Source of the DNA: Thalassotalea sp. G2M2-11
GTDB taxonomy: Bacteria > Pseudomonadota > Gammaproteobacteria > Enterobacterales > Alteromonadaceae
Assembly (NCBI RefSeq): GCF_017168195.1
Contig: NZ_JADNYL010000002.1
Location: 682,001 to 746,000 of the forward strand
DNA length: 64,000 nt
Direction of reading: 5' to 3'
Every line of letters begins with the position of its first letter. Position 1 is the first letter of the stretch. The notes beneath the pieces were generated by a model. It did no database searches. It was not told the DNA's origin and saw only the letters and a list, made by a program, of their open reading frames with translations. Shown piece after piece: positions 1 to 8,519 of this stretch. The position numbers and the translations under genes were made by a program.

Positions 1-1
1 A

Positions 2-1213
2 GCGAAAGAAAAAATTAGGATCTTGTTACTTGAAGGCGTTCATCAAAGCGCCTTAGAAGAGTTAAAATCTCAAGGTTACTCAAATATTGAGTACCTAAAA
101 ACCTCACTATCAGAAGAAGACCTGATTGAAAAAATTGCTGATGTGCACTTTATTGGCATCCGCTCCCGCACTATGCTTACCAGTCATGTCTTAAGTCACG
201 CGAAAAAATTAGTCGCAATTGGTTGTTTTTGCATTGGCACGAATCAGGTTGACACCAAAGCAGCACAGCAGCGCGGCATACCAGTATTTAATGCGCCGTT
301 TTCTAATACGCGTTCTGTTGCGGAGTTAGTGATTGGTGAACTACTATTATTGTTACGCGGGATCCCAGAAAAAAGCGCCCAAGCTCACCGCGGCGTATGG
401 AATAAATCAGCCGCAGGTTCGGTAGAAGCTCGAGGTAAAACCCTTGGCATTATCGGCTACGGACACATTGGTACTCAATTGGGTATTTTGGCAGAAACTA
501 TCGGTATGAAAGTACGTTTCTACGATATCGAAACTAAACTGCCGCTTGGCAATGCTAGCCAGGCGCCTAGCTTAACCTCATTATTGCAAGAATCTGATGT
601 GGTGAGTTTACATGTACCAGAAACACCACAAACTAAAAATATGATGGGCGCTGCAGAGTTTGATGTGATGAAAAATGGCGTCATTTTCATTAATGCTTCG
701 CGTGGTACTGTTGTTGATATTGACGCATTATCTGAGGCGCTTAGCAGTAAAAAGGTGGCAGGCGCGGCAATCGATGTATTCCCTGTAGAGCCAAAAAGTA
801 ACGATGAAGAATTTATCTCGCCACTACGTGAATTTGATAATGTCATTCTTACACCACACATTGGTGGTAGTACAAAAGAGGCGCAAGAAAATATCGGACT
901 TGAAGTTGCCAGCAAAATTGCAAAATACTCCGACAATGGCTCTACACTTTCAGCGGTCAACTTCCCTGAAGTATCCTTGCCAGGACATTCAGGCACAAGC
1001 CGTCTATTGCACATTCACCATAACCAACCTGGTATTTTAACTAAAATTAACTTGGCATTTGCTGATAATGATATCAATATTGCCGCACAATATTTACAAA
1101 CCGATGATCAAATTGGTTACGTTGTTATTGATGTGGAAACCGATCATAGTGAAACGGCATTAAAAGCATTAAAAGCGATTGAAGGTACGATTAAAGCGCG
1201 TATTCTACATTAG
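2..1213 (+). CDS. serA: D-3-phosphoglycerate dehydrogenase (5' end outside window)
   Basis: Oxidises 3-phosphoglycerate to 3-phosphohydroxypyruvate with NAD, the first step of serine synthesis, in the cytoplasm. The reading frame is open from base 2, so the first few codons lie before the window; the first in-frame start-like codon (TTG at 23) is inside the conserved N-terminal strand and is not the true start. Seen: the Rossmann motif GIIGYGHIGTQLG near codon 145, NASRGTVVDI with the substrate-binding Arg, LTPHIGGSTKEAQENIG with the catalytic His, and a C-terminal ACT domain (RLLHIHHNQPGILTKIN onward) that normally gives serine feedback inhibition. The length fits the about 410-residue E. 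coli type. A strong terminator follows directly. Confidence 0.97.
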   Translation, partial: AKEKIRILLLEGVHQSALEELKSQGYSNIEYLKTSLSEEDLIEKIADVHFIGIRSRTMLTSHVLSHAKKLVAIGCFCIGTNQVDTKAAQQRGIPVFNAPFSNTRSVAELVIGELLLLLRGIPEKSAQAHRGVWNKSAAGSVEARGKTLGIIGYGHIGTQLGILAETIGMKVRFYDIETKLPLGNASQAPSLTSLLQESDVVSLHVPETPQTKNMMGAAEFDVMKNGVIFINASRGTVVDIDALSEALSSKKVAGAAIDVFPVEPKSNDEEFISPLREFDNVILTPHIGGSTKEAQENIGLEVASKIAKYSDNGSTLSAVNFPEVSLPGHSGTSRLLHIHHNQPGILTKINLAFADNDINIAAQYLQTDDQIGYVVIDVETDHSETALKALKAIEGTIKARILH

Positions 1214-1236
1214 CCTAATAAACAACGCTGGAAAAG

Positions 1237-1266
1237 AAAAGCCGAGATTACTATCTCGGCTTTTTT
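1237..1266 (+). terminator. Intrinsic terminator of serA
   Basis: A 12-bp perfect stem (AAAAGCCGAGAT, 1237-1248, pairing with 1253-1264) with a 4-base loop ends in a run of T residues. It sits 24 bases after the serA stop and faces the convergent pgpA, so it may work in both directions. Confidence 0.93.
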
Positions 1267-1308
1267 GTGTGGTGACTCACCTGATCTAGTTGTTAACTAA
1301 ACAAATGG

Positions 1309-1800
1309 TTAAAAAAGCAAGTGCATACAAACCAAAGCAAATAGGCCCGCGACCACATCATCAATCATGATCCCAAATCCACCATGACAATGTTTATCCA
1401 ACCAAGAAATAGGCCACGGTTTAACAATATCGAAAAAACGAAAGAGTACAAAGCCAGCCAACACTGAACTGACACTGACAGGCACTAAGATCATGGTGAT
1501 CAAAAAGCCGACAAATTCATCCCAGACAATTGCAGGGTGATCATGAACTTGTACGGCATCAGCTGCGTATCGACAAATATAAACACCTGTAACCATCATC
1601 ACAATAACCAATGCAATATACCATGGTGCAGATAACAGACTAGCCATAAAAAAAACAGGTACTGCCGCAAGTGTACCAAAGGTGCCAGGGGCTTTTGGCG
1701 CAAGTCCACTGCCAAAACCTAAGGCAAGAAACTGTATGGGATTGCTCAGCTTAAACGGTAATTGAGTATGATGATCATTGGTCATTGTCAAAGTGCTCAA
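1309..1800 (-). CDS. pgpA: Phosphatidylglycerophosphatase A
   Basis: Removes phosphate from phosphatidylglycerol phosphate to make phosphatidylglycerol at the inner membrane. Seen: the family signature GFGSGLAPKAPGTFGT near residue 30, the acidic WDEFVGF motif, RFFDIVKPWP, and the C-terminal GIMIDDVVAG motif that holds metal-binding acidic residues, with hydrophobic membrane segments between. At 163 residues it is about the usual size. Its start overlaps the 3' end of thiL by 26 bases, so the two are translationally linked at the end of the ribE-nusB-thiL-pgpA operon. Confidence 0.95.
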   Translation of the reverse strand: MSTLTMTNDHHTQLPFKLSNPIQFLALGFGSGLAPKAPGTFGTLAAVPVFFMASLLSAPWYIALVIVMMVTGVYICRYAADAVQVHDHPAIVWDEFVGFLITMILVPVSVSSVLAGFVLFRFFDIVKPWPISWLDKHCHGGFGIMIDDVVAGLFALVCMHLLF

Positions 1801-2743
1801 AACCTTTACTATTAATTTGTGTCGGTTGGCTATTTAATGTGGTGGTGATTTTACCAGAATGATTTAACTGACCGATACAAGTTATCGTTTGTCCGACATC
1901 TGCCAAGGCTGTCTCCATGCCAACTTTCTTATCTTCAGATACGGTAAACAAGAGTTCGTAATCATCGCCGCCCTGCAGGGCTAATTCAATCGCTTGTTCA
2001 GCTCCGAGAGTGTCATAAAGTGCATTTGAAATGGGTAACTGATCAAGCACTAAGTTAACTCCCACATTAGAGCTAGTACAAATATGCTGTAAATCTGCCA
2101 ATAAGCCATCAGACAAATCGATTGCTGCAGTTGCATATTCCCTTAAGGTTTGTCCAGCTAGTACCTGAGGCGAAGGATAGTCTAAACGTTTTTTCACTAA
2201 GGTATAAGTGTCAAATGGTAGCTCTAATTCACCGTAATAATGTTTAAGCGCCAATGCGGCGTCGCCAATTTCACCTGTTACATATAACCAATCACCCGGT
2301 TTTGCACCGGTACGGGTGATTTGTTTGTCAAATGGTACTGTGCCTTGAGCCGTTACGGTAATGCTTAATGGTCCTTGGGTGGTATCACCGCCAATCAATT
2401 GCACATTATAAAATTCGCATAGCTCAAAAACACCTTCACAGAATTCTCCTACCCAGTCTTCATCGGCTTCGGGCAAGGTTAAGGCCAATGAAATCCATGC
2501 AGGTTCAGCACCCATAGCAGCCAAATCAGAAAGATTAACGGCAATGGCCTTATGACCTATTGCTTTCGCATTGGTAAATTCGGGAAAGTGCACACCAGCA
2601 ACTAAAGTATCAGTAGTAACTGCAATATGCTGACGCTCTGGCGCTATCAATAGCGCGCAATCATCGCCGATACCTAAGGCAACATCTTTACGCTTAACCA
2701 CTTGTTCAGTGAAATAACTTCGGATCAGTTCAAACTCTTTCAT
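1775..2743 (-). CDS. thiL: Thiamine-monophosphate kinase
   Basis: Phosphorylates thiamine monophosphate to the active cofactor thiamine diphosphate, using ATP. It belongs to the AIR synthase/PurM-like fold. Seen: GIGDDCALL near residue 25 and VTTDTLVAGVHF near residue 43 (Mg/ATP-binding acidic residues), the KAIAVNLSDLAAMGA segment, and IGGDTTQGPL. The 322 residues match the family. It follows nusB after about 110 bases and overlaps pgpA, the common gammaproteobacterial arrangement. Confidence 0.96.
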   Translation of the reverse strand: MKEFELIRSYFTEQVVKRKDVALGIGDDCALLIAPERQHIAVTTDTLVAGVHFPEFTNAKAIGHKAIAVNLSDLAAMGAEPAWISLALTLPEADEDWVGEFCEGVFELCEFYNVQLIGGDTTQGPLSITVTAQGTVPFDKQITRTGAKPGDWLYVTGEIGDAALALKHYYGELELPFDTYTLVKKRLDYPSPQVLAGQTLREYATAAIDLSDGLLADLQHICTSSNVGVNLVLDQLPISNALYDTLGAEQAIELALQGGDDYELLFTVSEDKKVGMETALADVGQTITCIGQLNHSGKITTTLNSQPTQINSKGFEHFDNDQ

Positions 2744-2796
2744 GGTAAAACTATTCGCTTATTAACTGAATAAAAATCAAACTCATTAGTCATTAA

Positions 2797-2830
2797 AAAC
2801 TAGAAAGGCGCTCTTTGTCAGGCGCCTTTC
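2797..2830 (-). terminator. Possible intrinsic terminator or attenuator between nusB and thiL
   Basis: A perfect 9-bp stem (GAAAGGCGC at 2803-2811 with GCGCCTTTC at 2822-2830) lies 23 bases past the nusB stop. On the minus strand it is followed by TAG and five T residues. The short gap before the T run makes it a weak terminator, so some read-through into thiL is likely. Confidence 0.55.
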
Positions 2831-2852
2831 ATATTTCTAAGCAATCAACGGG

Positions 2853-3269
2853 CTATTCGTTAGGTCTAATCAATTTAACCGCTTTATCAAGTACACCATT
2901 AACAAACTTATGACTGTCATCAGCGGCAAAAAGTTTCGCTAATTCGATCGCTTCATTAATTACCACACGATAAGGCACATCTGAGCAATCACTTAGTTCA
3001 TAAATAGCCACACGAATAATTGCTTTTTCAATGTGATCAATATCGCCTAATGGACGATCAACATGAGGTTCAATCGCTGCATCAATTGAACCCACTTGAC
3101 TCGTAACGCCACGGAATAATTTTTGAAAATATTCAATTTCAAAACGACGTTTCGCATTTTCTGTTAAGAAATGCGTTTCAACATCTGTGACTGAATTGTC
3201 GCTCATTTGCCATGAATAAACTGCTTGAACAGCAAGTTCACGGGCTTTTCTTCTAGGTGATGGTTTCAC
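2853..3269 (-). CDS. nusB: Transcription antitermination factor NusB
   Basis: Small all-helical RNA-binding protein. With NusE (ribosomal protein S10) it binds boxA RNA and stops early termination in rRNA operons. Seen: the N-terminal RRKARELAVQAVYSWQMS, PLGDIDHIEKAIIRVAIYEL in the middle, and VINEAIELAKLFAADDSHKF followed by VNGVLDKAV near the end, all typical of the family. The 138 residues are the normal length. It lies 32 bases after ribE, as in many proteobacteria. Confidence 0.97.
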   Translation of the reverse strand: MKPSPRRKARELAVQAVYSWQMSDNSVTDVETHFLTENAKRRFEIEYFQKLFRGVTSQVGSIDAAIEPHVDRPLGDIDHIEKAIIRVAIYELSDCSDVPYRVVINEAIELAKLFAADDSHKFVNGVLDKAVKLIRPNE

Positions 3270-3301
3270 AAAAACATCCTAATTAAAATTTGCTAGCTAG
3301 A

Positions 3302-3766
3302 TTATAGCTGAGATAGCACATTAACCATTTCTAATGCACCAAGTGCTGCTTCACCGCCTTTATTACCGGCTTTAGTGCCAGCACGTTCTATCGCTTGCTC
3401 TATAGAATCTGTGGTGATCACACCAAATGAGACAGGGATTTCTGAATCTAAACATACTTGTGCAAGCCCTTTGTTACATTCGCCAGCAACAAAGTCAAAA
3501 TGCGGTGTGCCACCACGAATAACTGCACCGATGGCAATAATGGCATCAAATTTACCACTTTTCGCAGCTTTTTTAGCAACTAATGGCAACTCATAAGCAC
3601 CAGGTACTTTGATCACTGTAATATCAGCATCAGCAACATCACCATGGCGTTTAAGGGTATCAATAGCCCCTTCTAATAAGCTATCAACAATAAAATGATT
3701 AAAACGAGACACTACAATGGCAAATTTTTTGCCTTGAGCAACAAAAGAACCTTCAATTACGTTCAT
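3302..3766 (-). CDS. ribH: 6,7-dimethyl-8-ribityllumazine synthase
   Basis: Condenses 5-amino-6-ribitylaminouracil with dihydroxybutanone phosphate to form lumazine, the second-last step of riboflavin synthesis; it usually forms a 60-subunit shell. Seen: [19 protein letters not shown] near residue 20, VPGAYELPL near residue 54, and the active-site stretch [17 protein letters not shown] near residue 80, with the catalytic His. The 154 residues match the family. It is first in the minus-strand operon with nusB, thiL and pgpA; ribBA and ribD are not next to it here. Also called ribE in some genomes. Confidence 0.97.
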   Translation of the reverse strand: MNVIEGSFVAQGKKFAIVVSRFNHFIVDSLLEGAIDTLKRHGDVADADITVIKVPGAYELPLVAKKAAKSGKFDAIIAIGAVIRGGTPHFDFVAGECNKGLAQVCLDSEIPVSFGVITTDSIEQAIERAGTKAGNKGGEAALGALEMVNVLSQL

Positions 3767-3934
3767 GTAAATAGACCTATCGATAAAAATTGTCGCGATT
3801 CTACCAAAAAAAGCTCAATTTAGGTACTGGTTTGTCAGGAAATATTCAAAGTACCTAGCGAGGGAAAAACAAAAAAGCGATGATGTTAGTCATGGCTTGC
3901 GTTAAAATAAGCAAAAAAGATTATCTTGAACATT

Positions 3935-4210
3935 ATGACCATTTACTTTTCTTCTAAAAATATTCCTGAATTAGCCAACTTATCAATCAAAGAGCGCCAA
4001 GAAGTCATCGCAAAAGCACAACAAAAGTTCACCGCGCCTGAAAAATTAATACTTAACTTACTGAAATTAATAATGCTAGTACCGCCGTTTTTGTTCTTAG
4101 CGAGGCAAGAGTGGACAAATTTAGCGGCAGCAACCGTTATTATGTTATTGGTACACTATTTTATTAATAAACCGCTTCAGTATTTGATCTGTCGAAAATA
4201 TATAAAGTAA
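3935..4210 (+). CDS. Small membrane protein of unknown function (possibly DUF6170 family)
   Basis: A 91-residue protein with a charged N-terminal third (STIKERQEV-like helix, residues about 15-35) and two hydrophobic segments, near residues 40-58 and 67-81, suggesting a small inner-membrane protein. I chose the ATG at 3935 over the TTG at 3926 because the protein then begins directly with the MTIYFSS strand; no strong ribosome-binding site helps. It resembles small Alteromonadales proteins annotated as DUF6170, but that name is from memory. It is divergent from ribH and convergent with the GT2 gene. Function unknown. Confidence 0.7.
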   Translation: MTIYFSSKNIPELANLSIKERQEVIAKAQQKFTAPEKLILNLLKLIMLVPPFLFLARQEWTNLAAATVIMLLVHYFINKPLQYLICRKYIK

Positions 4211-4232
4211 TGCAAGATGCAGTAAATAATTA

Positions 4233-5126
4233 TTACTTATAAAGCCAACGATGCACGCGCTTAATGAATTGAAAATTAGAAGATAAATAATACCTAATTT
4301 TTGCTTGCATATGCCCACTTCCCACTTGTTTAATTAGCATTTTTAATGGCATCGGCTGTCTTAATCGTCGTAACCGCATAAACGCTTGGTTGCATTTATT
4401 TATGCTCGTCATCAAATGTGCATGTTTATCAAAATACTGATCGTAGCCTTTGACACTTTTCGGATCACCAATCATACGCTCAGTTGTTGCCGTATCATTT
4501 ACAATATAACTTGCATGACCAATACGGTATGCAGGGCCATAAGTAATTATTAAACGTGTCCATAAGTCGTAGTCTTGACAAGCAACAAAATTTTCATCAA
4601 AACCGCCAACGGCGATCACTCTTTCCCGTTTGACTAATACTTGAGTTGTTGCTTCGTTATAACTGAGCTGATGTGCGAGTGTAATAATGCCTTGTTTTGC
4701 ATCAATCAAACGTTTTTTCTTACCGTAATCCCAGTACATACTAGAGCAAACAAAGGCATAATTGTCATTGTAAGCTGCATGTAAACGAATTAGACGCTCG
4801 GGCAAAAATTCATCATCATCATCTAAGCCTGTGATAAACTCACCTTTAGCATTATTAATGGCAATATTTCTTGCAGCGCAGGCGCCAATACTGGTCTCAT
4901 TATGTACGACATAAACATTATCATGGCGCTGAGCCAATTCATTCAAATAGCCTTTAGTGCCGTCAGTAGAACCATCATTAACAATATGAATGTCAATATT
5001 AGGGTAAGTCTGAGCGAAAACAGAATTGATTGCGCGCTTTAGCAAAGCTAGCCTATTTTTCGTGGGCATATAAATAGAAATAAGCGGCAAATCACCGCTC
5101 GTTTGGGTATTATCGATTTGACTCAT
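4233..5126 (-). CDS. Glycosyltransferase family 2
   Basis: Inverting GT-A sugar transferase, probably acting on the lipid-linked polysaccharide at the cytoplasmic face. Seen from the chosen start: ISIYMPTKNRLALLKRAINS near residue 17, HIVNDGSTDGT near residue 50, and GLDDDDEFLPERL near residue 100, which holds the DxD metal/nucleotide-sugar site. A start at 5126 (ATG) is preferred because GGGAG lies 5 bases before it; an upstream TTG at 5147 has none. It overlaps the preceding GT2 gene by 17 bases, so the two are coupled. The donor and acceptor sugars cannot be told. Confidence 0.9.
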   Translation of the reverse strand: MSQIDNTQTSGDLPLISIYMPTKNRLALLKRAINSVFAQTYPNIDIHIVNDGSTDGTKGYLNELAQRHDNVYVVHNETSIGACAARNIAINNAKGEFITGLDDDDEFLPERLIRLHAAYNDNYAFVCSSMYWDYGKKKRLIDAKQGIITLAHQLSYNEATTQVLVKRERVIAVGGFDENFVACQDYDLWTRLIITYGPAYRIGHASYIVNDTATTERMIGDPKSVKGYDQYFDKHAHLMTSINKCNQAFMRLRRLRQPMPLKMLIKQVGSGHMQAKIRYYLSSNFQFIKRVHRWLYK

Positions 5127-5952
5127 CTCGCTCCCATTGGAAAACAAAACCTAATTGATATTGTAATCTCGCCATAATTTTGGCATATAGCTTACAAGCA
5201 ATAAATATTGGTATTAACCAAGCATTCACCTGATTAAATCCGCTCAGTTCCGCAGCTGACTTATCAAAATAACCTAATTTTGCCAACTGAAAATTACCTC
5301 GTTCAACGCGCGTTAACACCGCAAGTAAGTTTTTTAGGTTTTTAGGACATATAAATTCAAACGAAATATTACTTAATATCTTATATTCATGATGATGAAA
5401 TTGTCGGCGAATATATTCGTCATCAGCAATAACATCTGGTAATGGCGTAAGTTGTTGAACCGCCGCTTGAGATAAAGCAATCACATTGGATAGTCGATGT
5501 TTTTCATTGTATTGAGAACGCTTTGCCACTCGATAATATGCTTTAACCCACCATGAACTTTTTTCATATTGAAAATGTAACTTAGGAGCAGCGCAATGAA
5601 GGTTTTCAGTTTTTAGTTGCTCAACCAATTGAGTAATATTCTGTCCAGAAACCAAAATATCTGCATCTAATAACACAACAGGAAATTCAACAACTTGAGT
5701 TAAACCTAAATTAATAGCAGATATTTTTGATGCTTTGACAGTTTCTAACACATTTAAGCGAATGTGCTGTTGTTTTAATAGAGCAGACTGCTCAACAATA
5801 AAACGTTCGACGACAGCAAACGTTTTATCAACACAACCATTACACACCACAATAATATGAGCATATTGTAATGCTTTGTCGTGCAACAAATAAGAGAGTG
5901 TTTGAGTGATCAGTTGTGCTTCGTTAAATGCAGGAATTATTATACTTTTCAT
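5110..5952 (-). CDS. Glycosyltransferase family 2
   Basis: Begins MKSIIIPAFNEAQLITQTL, the classic GT2 nucleotide-binding strand, with HIIVVCNGCVDKT near residue 33 in place of the usual ND/DGS motif and PVVLLDADILVSG near residue 90 (the DxD site, here DAD). A C-terminal hydrophobic stretch may bring it to the membrane. The 280 residues fit short polysaccharide-type GT2 enzymes. It heads a two-gene unit with the next GT2. The NGC motif in place of NDGS is a mild oddity, seen in some GT2 branches. Confidence 0.88.
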   Translation of the reverse strand: MKSIIIPAFNEAQLITQTLSYLLHDKALQYAHIIVVCNGCVDKTFAVVERFIVEQSALLKQQHIRLNVLETVKASKISAINLGLTQVVEFPVVLLDADILVSGQNITQLVEQLKTENLHCAAPKLHFQYEKSSWWVKAYYRVAKRSQYNEKHRLSNVIALSQAAVQQLTPLPDVIADDEYIRRQFHHHEYKILSNISFEFICPKNLKNLLAVLTRVERGNFQLAKLGYFDKSAAELSGFNQVNAWLIPIFIACKLYAKIMARLQYQLGFVFQWERDESNR

Positions 5953-5997
5953 GCCGCTATTATACGCACAAGATTAATGACAAGGTAGTAACTTTCA

Positions 5998-6930
5998 TTA
6001 CTCTTGAAGAATGAGCTGTCGCACTTTCTCAATTAATGAATTTGATAGGTTAGCATCTTCTATGAGAGTCGAGCTATCTACAGTCATCACCTCAATATTA
6101 TTTTTAAGTGCTGATACACCTTCTTTATAATTATACTCATCGAAAGTATACACACTAACCCCTAGTCCTAACGATTCAGCATAATCATTTAATACATTAA
6201 TTTGCTCCTCCCCCAAATGATAATCTAATTCAACCATGCTCATACCACATTCATGTGCCTGCTCTATCTCAGCTAACATGGCATCTTGTGCTTTCACATA
6301 ATGAATACGACTGAGTTTGATAAAGGAAATGATTTCTTGATACTTTCGCTCAGTTAACACTTCTCTGATGTTATAAAGTGTCGTTTCATATTCAAAGCTA
6401 CGTAATACAAACATCCTATTTTGATTAAAATATTCATATTCCCCGCCTTCGCTTTTGTATTTCATTAGCACATCTAAAAAATTTCTAATACTTTGTTTAT
6501 TTTTTATTTTTCCTTTTACTTCAAGAAAAATATTTACGTCTGACTGTCTTAATAAACTGTTATCAACTATCTTCTCAAATGAAACTTGTTTCGAAGCTAG
6601 TTCGTGGCTCACCATAGCTTGTTTGCTTCGTCCATTAGGAATAACGATATCCAACTCAATAATATCTACCCGTTCTTCAATCGCCGCTTCAATTACCTGA
6701 TAAGTATCTAAAACATCAGCGCTGTCGTTGATATAACAATTGTGACAAGCAATTGCGACTTTATTACCTGTTGTAGGACTTTCAGCAAACTGTGCATCTA
6801 ACCCTTGCCAAAAATAAGTTTCAGAATTAGTAACAGGAGTAATATCAGTACAATTGTTGGTATCCTTATTATTACAAGCGGACATAAGCGCCAACAACAC
6901 CAGCATACTGGCTACAAAAATTTTTCTCAT
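5998..6930 (-). CDS. GDPD-like phosphodiesterase lipoprotein
   Basis: Predicted outer-membrane lipoprotein: a signal peptide ends in LMSAC with Cys19, followed by Asn rather than Asp. The rest resembles the glycerophosphodiester phosphodiesterase TIM barrel: IACHNCY near residue 60 (His kept, the usual HRG Arg replaced by Asn), IIELDIVIP near residue 93 (metal-binding Glu and Asp), VSHEL near residue 108 (second His) and NIFLEVKGK near residue 131. Position in a locus with CDP-glycerol genes suggests it could cut or remodel glycerophosphate on the polysaccharide; that is inference. The changed Arg means activity is not certain. It could also be a PI-PLC-like member of the same superfamily. 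Confidence 0.7.
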   Translation of the reverse strand: MRKIFVASMLVLLALMSACNNKDTNNCTDITPVTNSETYFWQGLDAQFAESPTTGNKVAIACHNCYINDSADVLDTYQVIEAAIEERVDIIELDIVIPNGRSKQAMVSHELASKQVSFEKIVDNSLLRQSDVNIFLEVKGKIKNKQSIRNFLDVLMKYKSEGGEYEYFNQNRMFVLRSFEYETTLYNIREVLTERKYQEIISFIKLSRIHYVKAQDAMLAEIEQAHECGMSMVELDYHLGEEQINVLNDYAESLGLGVSVYTFDEYNYKEGVSALKNNIEVMTVDSSTLIEDANLSNSLIEKVRQLILQE

Positions 6931-7306
6931 ATTAAAAACATTACCTATTTAATGAGTACTTTGTTGGTAATTCATTCCTTCACGATCAAAGTACGCGACA
7001 TGCGAATTAATTTTTCTTTGAAAGTATCAATATCATTTGATTTATCTTTTGTCCATAACACTTTAGACAACGCAGTATTTGAGGTAACATCATGTACTGT
7101 AGGTGCTTATTTTGACTATACATTCATTAGGATTAAAATTCGTTATCCGTGATTAATCTGAGTTATTTCATCGATAAATGTTTCCTGCTATTTTTCTTTA
7201 ATGTAGAATGCAATTCCTTCAAGCATTAGATAATTCTATTTAGAATGTAGCTCAAAGTATTTTAAGATATCTTTAGCTTTAATAATTTTAATTATATAAA
7301 TAAAAA
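6931..7306. other. Intergenic region, divergent promoters expected
   Basis: An AT-rich gap of 376 bases between a minus-strand lipoprotein gene and the plus-strand Alg14-like gene; it must hold both promoters, though I could not fix either. On the minus strand 6972-7106 stays open for 45 codons with protein-like composition (KVLWTKDKSND near the middle) and ends in TGA. It lacks a start and may be the tail of a lost gene. Nothing else was recognised. Confidence 0.4.
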
Positions 7307-7825
7307 ATGGATGGGAGTATTAATCCTTTAATGTTAAAAAATCGTCCCGAAGTGATACTTATGGTATATGGAAAAGGAGGTCATGCAGCACAGATGACTC
7401 GCTTTATTAATGGCGCACCTGAAGAACTAAAAAGTATACCGTTTATAGCTTTAACTGACGTTGAAACAAAGGATAATAACTTTATTCGCCAATTTTATTG
7501 TGTAGAAGCACGTGACAAATTTTCTCATTTTAAAAATATTATCATTTTTATCCTGTATTTTTTTTGGTCACTAGCCCAAATAACTCGCATAATGATTAAT
7601 TACCGGGTGATTGCTATGATTTCAACAGGTCCTGGGGTTGCTGTTGTACCAGGAATAATTTGTCGGTTGTTTAACATTAAAGTTGTCTACTTCGAGTCAT
7701 GGTCTCGTGTTTTTACGCCATCTCTTGCAGGAAAGGTTATGTATCACATTGCTAATTTGTTTTTTATTCAACATGAATCATTAAAAAAACATTATCCTAA
7801 GAGCCGCTTCTTCGGTAGATTATGA
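7307..7825 (+). CDS. Alg14/PssD-like polysaccharide biosynthesis protein
   Basis: Membrane-anchoring half of a two-part glycosyltransferase that adds a sugar to an undecaprenyl-diphosphate-linked sugar. Seen: GKGGHAAQMTRF near residue 24 (the family GGH motif), a hydrophobic segment near residues 75-92 likely to be the membrane anchor, STGPGVAVVPG near residue 105, and VVYFESWSRVFTPSL followed by GKVMY near residue 125. It overlaps the Alg13-like partner by 4 bases (ATGA), as in the pssD/pssE pairs of rhizobia. The start is unsure: ATG at 7307 has no ribosome-binding site, while ATG at 7331 has GGGAG about 13 bases before it. Confidence 0.88.
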   Translation: MDGSINPLMLKNRPEVILMVYGKGGHAAQMTRFINGAPEELKSIPFIALTDVETKDNNFIRQFYCVEARDKFSHFKNIIIFILYFFWSLAQITRIMINYRVIAMISTGPGVAVVPGIICRLFNIKVVYFESWSRVFTPSLAGKVMYHIANLFFIQHESLKKHYPKSRFFGRL

Positions 7826-8268
7826 ATATTTTTGTTACCGTAGGTCATACTCATTACAATGCTTTATTTAAGGCTGTAAATGAGCAGTTATCACCAAAAA
7901 AGTATCACATTGTCAATCAGATCTCTGAAGGGACATATCTTCCTGACAACCATCGTTATTTCAAATACACTGCTCACGTACAAGATGAAGTAAATAAGGC
8001 TGACTTAGTTATCACTCATGCCGGTGCAGGTTCTGTATTTAATTTATTAGAAATGGCAAAACCAACTCTGATTGTGCCTAATTTTGATCGAATAGATAAC
8101 CATCAGCAAGATTTAGCTGATTTTGTCATCAAAAATAACTATGCTTGTGTCTGCACTGATCTACAGCGACTTGAGGAGTTCGTGTTAAAATCAGTTAATA
8201 ACCAATTCACTCCATATCAGAAAAATAACTTTTGTGGTTATGAGAAAATACTTGAAATCATAAAATAG
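7822..8268 (+). CDS. Alg13/PssE-like glycosyltransferase catalytic subunit
   Basis: Catalytic partner of the preceding gene, equal to the C-terminal half of GT28 enzymes such as MurG. Seen: MNIFVTVGHTHYNALFKAV at the start and DLVITHAGAGSVFNLLE near residue 62, the nucleotide-sugar-binding loop (HAGAGS), then PTLIVPNFDRIDNHQQDLA. The 148 residues fit the single-domain Alg13 type. The 4-base overlap with the Alg14-like gene supports a working pair at the membrane. Confidence 0.9.
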   Translation: MNIFVTVGHTHYNALFKAVNEQLSPKKYHIVNQISEGTYLPDNHRYFKYTAHVQDEVNKADLVITHAGAGSVFNLLEMAKPTLIVPNFDRIDNHQQDLADFVIKNNYACVCTDLQRLEEFVLKSVNNQFTPYQKNNFCGYEKILEIIK

Positions 8269-8279
8269 TTTATCATGAC

Positions 8280-8385
8280 ACTTACAGAGATTGCCGCTTT
8301 AGGAACGCTATAACCTTGTACGATATGTTACGGCTTCTTGTTTAAATTCAGCCATAAAAGAAGTTCTGTTTATTTGTTTTGTCAT
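8280..8385 (-). pseudogene. Remnant of an IS3-type transposase orfA
   Basis: From ATG at 8385 the minus strand reads MTKQINRTSFMAEFKQEAVT, a typical OrfA N-terminus, then meets a TAG after a small deletion. In the next frame it continues QGYSVPKAAIS, the following conserved piece of the same helix-turn-helix domain. The rest of the element is gone. The AT-rich stretch to about 8455, before the ATG, resembles an IS left end, but the repeat ends are not defined. It marks an old insertion between the Alg13-like gene and wzx. Confidence 0.78.
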
Positions 8386-8519
8386 TTAACACCTCAATCA
8401 TTGGATTATATTCCAGTACTAAAGTGTCTTATTTGATTATTGTAGATCACATTAAAATACTAAAAATCATTTAAATGTTACACTAACACCAGAAACTGAA
8501 CAGAAAAGCTTCGTCAAAG

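Noticed and set aside
520-1014. Long open frame antisense to serA.
   Set aside because: serA is clearly coding here; the antisense frame has no known motif and is a shadow.
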